Positions 1-6,898 of a DNA stretch of 26,868 nt are shown here, in pieces (positions within the stretch are counted from its first letter, which is position 1; each line of letters begins with the position of its first letter). This DNA comes from CAZRUA01 sp964603125 (GTDB lineage: Bacteria; Bacteroidota; Bacteroidia; B-17B0; Aurantibacillaceae): the NCBI GenBank assembly GCA_964603125.1, contig CAZRUA010000045.1:1-26868 (forward strand). The letters run 5' to 3'. Made by a program: the position numbers and the translations under genes. Below the pieces are notes generated by a model. It was not told where the DNA came from. It did no database searches and saw only the letters and a program-made list of their open reading frames with translations.

Positions 1-270
1 AACAATTTATTTTTATTGCAAAAGTTCTATTCTCAAAATTTAAAATCAAGAGGGTTTATTAATATTGGCATCACAGTCAGATTTGGTAATGCTAAGAAGA
101 TATACAATAACAAAAATTTGTATGAAGTGATTGACCTGAACAATAGCAATGGCACAGGTGATAATAACAATGAGATTTTAAATACTGATATTCCAAATCA
201 AAAGGGTAACCTAAATAAAGTGAAGTTAAAGGATGTACAAGATTTAATTGATGAAGGAGATTTGTACTAA
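1..270 (+). CDS. 3' end of an outer-membrane-barrel-like protein (partial)
   Basis: The reading frame is open from the first base and stops at 270, so only the C-terminal part (about 89 residues) is visible. The in-frame TTG at 16 is not a convincing start because the frame continues upstream of it. A short alternating hydrophobic segment (GFINIGITVRFGN) looks like a terminal beta strand of an outer-membrane barrel. It is followed by an Asn/Asp/Lys-rich tail of about 55 residues. The family cannot be named. The gene converges on feoB with two bases between the stop codons, and no obvious terminator separates them. Confidence 0.55.
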   Translation, partial: NNLFLLQKFYSQNLKSRGFINIGITVRFGNAKKIYNNKNLYEVIDLNNSNGTGDNNNEILNTDIPNQKGNLNKVKLKDVQDLIDEGDLY

Positions 271-272
271 AA

Positions 273-2411
273 TTAACTCATCAATTGATAAACAATAAAG
301 CTTGTTAAATAAGCTAATGCGCTCATGTAAGCTATTTGTATCAGAGGCCATTTCCAACCTTTTGTCTCGCGATAAACAACTGCTATTGTGCTGATACATT
401 GCATAGCAAAAGCATAAAACAGGAGTAAACTCCAACACACAGCACTTGTGTAAAATGGTTTTTGTGTTGATGGATTAATTTCATTTTGCATTTTTTCTCT
501 AATACTTGTAGTATTTTCCTCGTCCCCTGCGCTATATAATGTGGCCATTGTTCCTACAAAAACTTCGCGTGCTGCGAATGATGTAATTAAAGATATTCCA
601 ATTTTCCAATCAAAGCCAAGCGGACGAATAGCGGGTTCAATAAATTTTCCAATTGAGCCTGCATACGATGCCGAAAGTTTTTCTGAATTTTTTAAAATTT
701 CTTTTTCTTCACTACTCAAATTTTTAATAGCAATGTTTGTTGTGTCGTTGTATTTAGTTTCTATTTTAGCCATCGCATCTCCAGGCCCGTAGCTCGAAAG
801 TGCCCATAAAATAATACTCACAGCTACAATCACTTTTCCTGCATCCCACAAAAATACTTTTACCTTATCAAACATGGTTAAAAAAACTGTTTTTAATTGT
901 GGTAATCTGTAAACAGGAAGTTCCATAATGAAGTAACTTCTTTCTCGGGCTTTTAAAATAAACTTAAATAGTAATGCCGCTAATAATGCCGCAATAAATC
1001 CAAGTAAATAAAGCACCATTAGCATTAATCCACGCGTATTAAAAAACGAATTGGATTCATCTTTCACCATTAATGAAATAAGTAAGGTGTAAACAGGCAA
1101 ACGAGCCGAACAACTCATTAATGGAGTTACCATTATGGTAATTAATCTTTCTTTGTAATTAGCAATTGTTCTAGTTCCCATTACCGCAGGCACTGCGCAA
1201 GCAATCCCACTAATTAAAGGAATTACAGAACGACCATTTAAACCAAATCGGCGCATTAATTTATCCATAATGTAACTCACGCGCGCCATGTAGCCGCTAT
1301 CTTCCAAAACAGATATAAATCCAAATAATAATGCAATCTGTGGAATAAAAACAGCCACTCCACTTAAGCCCGCTATAATTCCGTTGACTAATAAATCATT
1401 TAATGGACCAGGACTCAAACTTTCAGATACCAATGAGCCTAATGCTACAAAGCCAGTCTCAATCCATGTCATTGGAAATTCAGCAAGATAGAATATGGTT
1501 TGAAAAACTAAGAATAGAATGGAAAGGAAAAACACAAAGCCAAGAATAGGGTGGGTGAGCCACTTGTCGAGTTTTTGAGTAAATGTTAAATCTTTCTTTG
1601 ATTCACTATTTTTTTGAAATGCACCAAGCGATTTATTGATGTAGTCGAAACGAGCAATGGTTTCGTTTTGTTCAATGTTTTTAAAAATATTATCATTAAA
1701 TAATTTACTCGATGTGCTTTCGTCAGAATGTTCAACTTGGCGTATTAGTGAGGCATAAGGTGTAATATCCTTAACGTGTGCATGAACTGAGTTTAAATAG
1801 TTTTCGTTGATTACATTAGATAATGTTAAATGCGATTGACTTACTTTGCTAGTTTTGAAACAAGCTTTTTTAAGTTCGTCAATACCTTCTTTGTTTCGAG
1901 AGTTTAATGCCACAACAGGAACTCCCAACCAATTACGAAGTGTTTCAATGTCAATATCAATTCCGCTATGTAAAGCCACATCAATCATGTTCAGAGCAAC
2001 AACAGTTGGACGGCCTAAATCAATAATTTGAGTTGCTAAAAGTAAGTTCCGTTTTAAATTAGACGAATCAACTACTATAATTATTAAATCTGGATAATCA
2101 GGATTCTCTTCTTTTAATAATACATCAAATGCAACTTTCTCGTCAATTGATTTTGGGTACAAACTATAAGTGCCCGGCAAATCAACTATTTCAAAGTTTT
2201 GTGTTTTTTTTGTGAAGGGATTGTCGGCTTTGCAAAAACCAGTTTTCTTATCCACTGTAACTCCAGCAAAATTTCCAGTTTTTTGGTGCATTCCTGTTAA
2301 GGCATTGAATAATGTAGATTTTCCAGAATTAGGATTTCCAATTAATGCAACCTTAACCAGCTCTCCAGTTTGAAGCTTTTGAGCTAACGAACTATGTGGT
2401 TCTGCTTTCAT
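273..2411 (-). CDS. feoB: Ferrous iron transport protein B (FeoB)
   Basis: This is the inner-membrane Fe(II) permease with a cytoplasmic G-protein domain. The 712 residues are close to the usual family length. The N-terminal GTPase shows the P-loop GNPNSGKST at residues 25-33, the G3 motif DLPGTYS near residue 77 and the G4 motif NMID. After a variable linker, a polytopic membrane part begins near residue 290. It contains the conserved core segments around GIACAVPAVMGTRT and SCSARLPVY. The ATG shares one base with the stop codon of feoA (TAATG), so the two genes are translationally coupled in a feoAB operon. No feoC is visible. Confidence 0.97.
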   Translation of the reverse strand: MKAEPHSSLAQKLQTGELVKVALIGNPNSGKSTLFNALTGMHQKTGNFAGVTVDKKTGFCKADNPFTKKTQNFEIVDLPGTYSLYPKSIDEKVAFDVLLKEENPDYPDLIIIVVDSSNLKRNLLLATQIIDLGRPTVVALNMIDVALHSGIDIDIETLRNWLGVPVVALNSRNKEGIDELKKACFKTSKVSQSHLTLSNVINENYLNSVHAHVKDITPYASLIRQVEHSDESTSSKLFNDNIFKNIEQNETIARFDYINKSLGAFQKNSESKKDLTFTQKLDKWLTHPILGFVFFLSILFLVFQTIFYLAEFPMTWIETGFVALGSLVSESLSPGPLNDLLVNGIIAGLSGVAVFIPQIALLFGFISVLEDSGYMARVSYIMDKLMRRFGLNGRSVIPLISGIACAVPAVMGTRTIANYKERLITIMVTPLMSCSARLPVYTLLISLMVKDESNSFFNTRGLMLMVLYLLGFIAALLAALLFKFILKARERSYFIMELPVYRLPQLKTVFLTMFDKVKVFLWDAGKVIVAVSIILWALSSYGPGDAMAKIETKYNDTTNIAIKNLSSEEKEILKNSEKLSASYAGSIGKFIEPAIRPLGFDWKIGISLITSFAAREVFVGTMATLYSAGDEENTTSIREKMQNEINPSTQKPFYTSAVCWSLLLFYAFAMQCISTIAVVYRETKGWKWPLIQIAYMSALAYLTSFIVYQLMS

Positions 2412-2647
2412 TATTCTATCAAAACAGTTTCAGCTTCCGATCTTCTTAAACTAAGTAAATAACCCGATACTTCAATTGCAATTGGGCAACCTAAAGGAGC
2501 CGTATGCTGAAGCTTAATTTTCTCGCCAGGTAATACTCCCATTTCAATCAATTTTAGGGATAATGATTTATCGCTAAAGCCTTTGATAATGGCACTTTCT
2601 CCAATTTTTAATTGGGCTAAGTTTCGTTTATTTTTTTTTGTTGGCAC
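2411..2647 (-). CDS. feoA: FeoA, SH3-like partner of FeoB
   Basis: A 78-residue protein of the FeoA family, a small cytoplasmic SH3-like domain needed for FeoB activity. The LAQLKIGESAIIKGF start and the segment LIEMGVLPGEKIKL are typical of the family. The start is GTG at 2645-2647; no ATG is available in frame before the upstream stop at 2657-2659. The gene is directly coupled to feoB. A perfect -7-like element lies only 4 bases upstream of the GTG. Confidence 0.93.
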   Translation of the reverse strand: MPTKKNKRNLAQLKIGESAIIKGFSDKSLSLKLIEMGVLPGEKIKLQHTAPLGCPIAIEVSGYLLSLRRSEAETVLIE

Positions 2648-2651
2648 CTTA

Positions 2652-2659
2652 CAAATTTA
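2652..2659 (-). promoter_or_regulatory. Candidate -7 element for feoAB
   Basis: TAAATTTG on the minus strand matches the Bacteroidota -7 consensus TAnnTTTG. No good TTTG lies at the expected distance upstream. If it is used, transcription would begin within a few bases of the feoA GTG, so the mRNA would be nearly leaderless. Confidence 0.35.
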
Positions 2660-2712
2660 CGATTTAAACACGGCAAGGAACTACCTAAAATTAGGTATAT
2701 GTTAAATAAATA

Positions 2713-2743
2713 GTGCGGGCTAAAAAACTATTTAGCGTCGCAC
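2713..2743 (-). terminator. Hairpin across the cytochrome c stop codon
   Basis: The arms GTGCG-G-GCTAAA and TTTAGC-GT-CGCAC pair around a six-base loop that holds the TAG stop of the cytochrome gene. An AU-rich stretch follows on the minus strand, but there is no clean T run, so termination is only a possibility. Confidence 0.3.
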
Positions 2744-3060
2744 ATAGTTAGTAAATACTTTGTTATTTTTTGCTGAGTTGCATCGTCAATTTTTGCCTTA
2801 CGCGACATTGGTGGAATGATTTTTTTCCATCCAGCTTCGTTTTCGGATGTAGCTTTATAAAGTTTGTGACAAGAATTACAATTTGCTGCGTATAAAGTTC
2901 TTCCTTCTTCCAAATCGGCTTTTGTTAGGCCTGGGAATTTAGTTGCTCCATGTGCAACCTGAGCTTCTGTAATTTCAACGGGTGTTGATGTTGCATTTTT
3001 ACTAGATGAGCAAGCATAAACGCTTATTGCGATAATTGAAAGTGCTAATATTTTTTTCAT
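2728..3060 (-). CDS. Lipoprotein c-type cytochrome, monoheme
   Basis: A 110-residue protein beginning at the ATG at 3058-3060, which gives a clean lipoprotein signal peptide (MKKILALSIIAISVYAC, lipid-attachment Cys17). A longer reading frame to 3126 exists but would bury this signal. The heme motif CNSCH lies at residues 61-65, and PPM with Met85 is the likely axial ligand. It is probably an envelope-anchored electron carrier. It follows the 747-residue gene by 28 bases and may be cotranscribed with it. Confidence 0.85.
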   Translation of the reverse strand: MKKILALSIIAISVYACSSSKNATSTPVEITEAQVAHGATKFPGLTKADLEEGRTLYAANCNSCHKLYKATSENEAGWKKIIPPMSRKAKIDDATQQKITKYLLTMCDAK

Positions 3061-3088
3061 ACTTTTTGTTTTTATTTTGTTGGATGAA

Positions 3089-5332
3089 TTATTTGCGGTG
3101 GGCAATATACGTTGCAAAGTAACCACATTCTTTTAATACTTCTAGATAATATTTTGTTTTAGTAAAACTTTGTAATTTTTTAAAGTTATCCCAGGCAATA
3201 AAATCAGATTCGGAGTTGCTAAAGTATGGGTCGTAATATCCGCTGGGTTTATTAACAAATTGAGCCAAGTACCAATCGTTTCTGTCGCATTTTGCTAATA
3301 AGTAATGGCATTTTGCTTTTTGTTCATCTGTTTTGGCAGCTAGCAAAGCCATTTGGTAATATTTGCGTGGTAATTTTGTGTTTAGTAAAATGCTTCTGAA
3401 ATTAGAATCAACCGAATAAACATTAAAGTTATAGCCCATTACCCCACAACTACTAAATTCATGTTCCGAACCAAATGTTGAAATACTATAATAAGCGTTT
3501 CCTAAAAGAAGAGCATTGTTGTATGTGTCCGTGCTTAATTTGCTTTTCATTTCTTTCATCTTTTTTACCAATGTCAAAGGATTGTAAGATGAACGTTTGT
3601 TAGGGTTATAATCACAATCATGACAGTCTTTGATGTTTCCATTAAAGGGATTAACCTCTAAATTGTTTTCAGGGTTCCAAGTTAGCGTTTCTCCAATTGC
3701 AATAGCTTCATCTAAGTTCTCATTAAAAGTAAATTGAATCATCTCAAAGTGTTTTAATGCAGTAAGATTTAAACTGTACATACTTTCACAAAATTTCTCA
3801 AATGGTTTCTTGTTGGTATTCTGGCAAAAGGCTTTCAATGCTTGTAATTTTTTATTGTCAACATAAACTGCGCTATTTGTTATAAAGCATTCGGCTTTCA
3901 ACCAATCACCTTGTTTGGCATATTTTTCATTTAATGTTTTTATAATGAAAGATGTAGCTCTGATGGTTCTTAATTTCGAATCTTTTCTTGCTACATCAAA
4001 AAACCATTCTAAATCGGCTAACAAATTATTTTCGTCTTTTTCGGTAATCTTATTTAATGCTTCAATGTTATTTAATAAATTAAGTAATCTAATTTGACTT
4101 TTTGTTAAGTTGTCATTTGGCGCTAACTTATTAGCTTGAGTATAAAATTCAGTAGCGTCTTTGTATTGAGAAATCATATTACTTAAATATCCAGCTGATA
4201 CTTCCCACAGATAGGGCTTGTTAGAATTTTTACTATTCTGTTTTAAGAAAGCAACTACATCACTAACATTAGTTTTGGTAACATTAATCTCTCTTTCCAT
4301 TTTGTTTACATAGCGTGTTACTAATAAATCTAATTTGTCGCTTTTTGGATTTAGTTTGTAAATCTCCTGCATTGATCTAAATTCGTCTTGATAATTTATG
4401 CCAAGCATCTGCCATAAGATTATTTTTTCTTCATTGTTTTTAGCTAATGCTAAAGTTTTGTTCCAATCATTTTCATCTTGTGGATGAAAGCTATAATGCG
4501 CAACAGTTTTTAAGTTGTTATTGTATGTAAAAACTTTACTGTACATGTAATTAGCCATGCTGCTATTGTTATTTTTTGCATAAGCACCAGCTGCATAGGT
4601 CATAGCGCGATAGTACATGTTACCTGAAGTAGTTTTCTTTTCAAACTCATTAAATTTTGCAATGCAATCATCATATTTACGTGCAAAAAACAAACTTCTT
4701 ACTAATTGAAAGTAGTAGCGCTGAATAAGAAATTTATCTTTAATTGTTGAAAGACTTTTTTGCCAAAATTTTGATTGTGTAAATGCAATCTCAGCTTCGC
4801 TTAAGTATTGTTTTTCTGCAGCTTCTTTTTCTTCTTCGCTCCACCAATAATTATATGAATCATGTGCTGCATATATTTCGGCAGCTTTGGCTTCTTTTAA
4901 ATATGTAAAAAATGCTTTTAGTTTTTTATCTTTTGTGTCGAGACTCATTTTATAAGCTATTTCTTTACTTATAACCGAAGCATCACGCTTGGCCAAATCT
5001 TTTGCCATTTCATTGCACACTTCAACACTAGCAGATAATAAAAAGTGATTTATTTCTTCTTTTGGAAATTTCCCCTCAAAATATTCGCTCCATTCGTTTA
5101 CAATTTCTTTGTTAAATCTTCTTTTGTGATTGTCGTCATATCCAATTTCACTATAGTACAAATCGCTGTATGCAAAATAACGTTCCGTACTATCGATAAA
5201 CACTTTGGGTTCAAAATTACTATCATATTCAATGCCCCAATCGCCACCAGCGCAAGCCCATATTATTCCGTAGCTAACAAAACTAATGCTAGCGAATATT
5301 GTCCAAAACTTTTTCGAATATTTTTTCATCAT
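3089..5332 (-). CDS. Large exported protein of unknown function
   Basis: A 747-residue protein with an N-terminal Lys-rich and hydrophobic segment (residues about 3-27, ending WACAGG). This could be a signal peptide or lipoprotein signal, followed by an exported domain. The middle is rich in helical segments with Tyr, Ala and Leu spacing reminiscent of TPR-like repeats (for example YKDATEFYTQANKLAP), but I cannot assign a family. A Cys pair sits in DCHDCDYNP in the C-terminal third. Two consecutive Met codons (5332 and 5329) are possible starts. The start overlaps the end of the upstream lipoprotein gene by 44 bases, implying translational coupling and a joint role. Confidence 0.75.
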   Translation of the reverse strand: MMKKYSKKFWTIFASISFVSYGIIWACAGGDWGIEYDSNFEPKVFIDSTERYFAYSDLYYSEIGYDDNHKRRFNKEIVNEWSEYFEGKFPKEEINHFLLSASVEVCNEMAKDLAKRDASVISKEIAYKMSLDTKDKKLKAFFTYLKEAKAAEIYAAHDSYNYWWSEEEKEAAEKQYLSEAEIAFTQSKFWQKSLSTIKDKFLIQRYYFQLVRSLFFARKYDDCIAKFNEFEKKTTSGNMYYRAMTYAAGAYAKNNNSSMANYMYSKVFTYNNNLKTVAHYSFHPQDENDWNKTLALAKNNEEKIILWQMLGINYQDEFRSMQEIYKLNPKSDKLDLLVTRYVNKMEREINVTKTNVSDVVAFLKQNSKNSNKPYLWEVSAGYLSNMISQYKDATEFYTQANKLAPNDNLTKSQIRLLNLLNNIEALNKITEKDENNLLADLEWFFDVARKDSKLRTIRATSFIIKTLNEKYAKQGDWLKAECFITNSAVYVDNKKLQALKAFCQNTNKKPFEKFCESMYSLNLTALKHFEMIQFTFNENLDEAIAIGETLTWNPENNLEVNPFNGNIKDCHDCDYNPNKRSSYNPLTLVKKMKEMKSKLSTDTYNNALLLGNAYYSISTFGSEHEFSSCGVMGYNFNVYSVDSNFRSILLNTKLPRKYYQMALLAAKTDEQKAKCHYLLAKCDRNDWYLAQFVNKPSGYYDPYFSNSESDFIAWDNFKKLQSFTKTKYYLEVLKECGYFATYIAHRK

Positions 5333-6302
5333 ATCTTTTAAAATTAACTGAGTCTAAATCGTAAAATATTATTTTGTTTATATTGTTATTTGTATTGTTT
5401 TTTATCGACTCGCTCATTTCCAACAAATCATTTTCACTTATCTCTTCTATTTTTATTTCGTCGCCCGAAACAAAATAATAGCTTGCCTTAAAAAAACTTC
5501 TTTTTGCTTTTAATCTTTGCGATTTTAAAAGTATAAAATTGGTGTCGGTTTTAAATTCATTAATATTAATTTTATTCAACAATTCCACCACTTGATTGTT
5601 TCTTATTTGTATCCCCCAAGCAAAAATAGGTAAAGCAATATCTGTTTTTAGCGGGTAGGTTTTTAAATGGTAAATATACTTCTCGGCATTCTTTTTTTCA
5701 TAAATCGAGTTGTTATCACTAGTATTAATATCGCCCATATTGTAATGCATTAAAACACCTTTGTTTACTGGCGGAATACCGGTTTTTGTGTAGTATTTAA
5801 TTTGATGTAATCTGATAGTAGCGCTTAAATTTATTTGATTTATTTTTTTGAATTCATTTAAAAAAGCAAAATAGGGTTCTTTTGTCGATTCGCTCCAATC
5901 GCAATCAAATTGTATTTCGTTTGGATTACATTGGAATAGTTGATTGAGCGAAGAAATTTTTTGGTGAACATGTTTAGCTAAATTTTCAATTTCCTTTGCT
6001 TGTGTTACATGTTTAAAGGTTCGATTTTTTATAAAAATTACAGGTACTATATTTAAATTTTTAATGGTATCGTTCCATTGCAAAGTAGCAACGGCTTTGG
6101 CTGCTGTATCTGTGTTTTCAAAATCTATATCAAAGTAGCGGAGGTAAATTGTTTTTACATTATTTTTTTCTAAAGTATTCGTTTCAAACTGGTTTAATTT
6201 GAAAGTACTTTTCCAGTAGTAAAAACTAATTTCCTTCTCCTGTGTTTTGTTGGAACAAGAAAAAGCTATAATCAATATAATTATGTAAGTAAGTTGCTTC
6301 AA
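5289..6302 (-). CDS. Lipoprotein, possibly TIM-barrel glycosidase-like (DUF3142-like)
   Basis: A 337-residue protein with a lipoprotein signal (IIAFSC, lipid-attachment Cys at about residue 16). The segment around residues 150-165, EIQFDCDWSESTKEPYFAF, resembles the 'acidic strand end then Y..fL' pattern of the DUF3142 / glycosidase-like barrels. Other strand-like stretches (KTIYLRYFDIDF, NIVPVIFI, NLSATIRLH, GVLMHYNMGD, DIALPIFAWG) fit the alternating strands of a TIM barrel. This assignment is by eye and uncertain. The 3' end overlaps the next gene by 44 bases, so the two belong to one operon. Confidence 0.7.
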   Translation of the reverse strand: MKQLTYIIILIIAFSCSNKTQEKEISFYYWKSTFKLNQFETNTLEKNNVKTIYLRYFDIDFENTDTAAKAVATLQWNDTIKNLNIVPVIFIKNRTFKHVTQAKEIENLAKHVHQKISSLNQLFQCNPNEIQFDCDWSESTKEPYFAFLNEFKKINQINLSATIRLHQIKYYTKTGIPPVNKGVLMHYNMGDINTSDNNSIYEKKNAEKYIYHLKTYPLKTDIALPIFAWGIQIRNNQVVELLNKININEFKTDTNFILLKSQRLKAKRSFFKASYYFVSGDEIKIEEISENDLLEMSESIKNNTNNNINKIIFYDLDSVNFKRYDEKIFEKVLDNIR

Positions 6303-6330
6303 TTAAAATTCAATGCTTTTATAAATAAAA

Positions 6331-6353
6331 AAGTCCCACCAAGGGTGAGACTT
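6331..6353 (-). terminator. Rho-independent terminator behind the bacilliredoxin gene
   Basis: On the minus strand the arms AGTCTCACC and GGTGGGACT pair (one G-U) around a three-base loop and are followed at once by six T residues. It lies 20 bases after the bacilliredoxin stop and separates that gene from the lipoprotein operon. Confidence 0.85.
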
Positions 6354-6372
6354 TTATGAATTCATTTTCTAA

Positions 6373-6783
6373 TTAACAAAACTCGTCGTAAACCATTTTT
6401 AAGTGCTCAGCAATCATTGCAGCTGTTCTTCCTTCAATGTTATGGCGCTCAACAAAATGAACCAATTGACCATCTTTAAACAATGCGATGCAAGGTGAAG
6501 AAGGCGGATAGGGTGCAAAATGCTTACGTGCTTGATTTACTGCGTCAATATCGAAACCAGCAAAAACAGTAGTTAATTTGCCTGGTACTTTTGCATGTGA
6601 TAAACTTGCTTTTACTCCTGGGCGGCAAGCTCCAGCTGCACAACCGCAAACTGAGTTTACTACCATTAATACAGTTCCGGGAGTTGAAACTGCTTTGTCA
6701 ACCGCTTCAGGGGTTGAACAATCTTCAAAGCCATTAGTTGTTAACTCGGCTTTCATTGGACTTACTATTGCTTCTGGGTACAT
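6373..6783 (-). CDS. BrxA/BrxB family bacilliredoxin
   Basis: A 136-residue thioredoxin-fold protein of the BrxA/BrxB (YphP/YqiW) family. In this family the C-G-C motif reverses bacillithiol mixed disulfides on proteins. The motif is present at residues 46-48 in NSVCGCAAGACRPG. PYPPSSPCIALFKDG and the C-terminal VYDEFC are also family features. It starts at ATG with MYPE, the usual family start. It is divergent from the M16 peptidase gene, with a 115-base shared promoter region, and is closed by its own terminator. Confidence 0.93.
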   Translation of the reverse strand: MYPEAIVSPMKAELTTNGFEDCSTPEAVDKAVSTPGTVLMVVNSVCGCAAGACRPGVKASLSHAKVPGKLTTVFAGFDIDAVNQARKHFAPYPPSSPCIALFKDGQLVHFVERHNIEGRTAAMIAEHLKMVYDEFC

Positions 6784-6817
6784 ATTTAATTTTTTTAATA
6801 ATTGGTTTAAAGTAGCA

Positions 6818-6825
6818 CAAATTTA
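6818..6825 (-). promoter_or_regulatory. Candidate -7 element for the bacilliredoxin gene
   Basis: TAAATTTG on the minus strand, 34 bases before the ATG, matches TAnnTTTG. The -33 element is weak (a TTG 16 bases upstream). Confidence 0.45.
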
Positions 6826-6872
6826 CGCATTTTTTATTTTACAAGCGGTTTAAAAGAATAGTATAGAACAAC

Positions 6873-6880
6873 TATATTTG
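6873..6880 (+). promoter_or_regulatory. Candidate -7 element for the M16 peptidase gene
   Basis: TATATTTG lies 18 bases before the ATG and matches TAnnTTTG exactly. The upstream -33 region only offers GTTTA, so its strength is unclear. Confidence 0.5.
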
Positions 6881-6898
6881 CCTCTCAAATTTAAAAAC

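Noticed and set aside
2170..2373. Plus-strand open frame inside feoB
   Set aside because: It lies antisense to the conserved GTPase domain and has no features of its own; it is a shadow of the real gene, like the other short antisense frames in the window.
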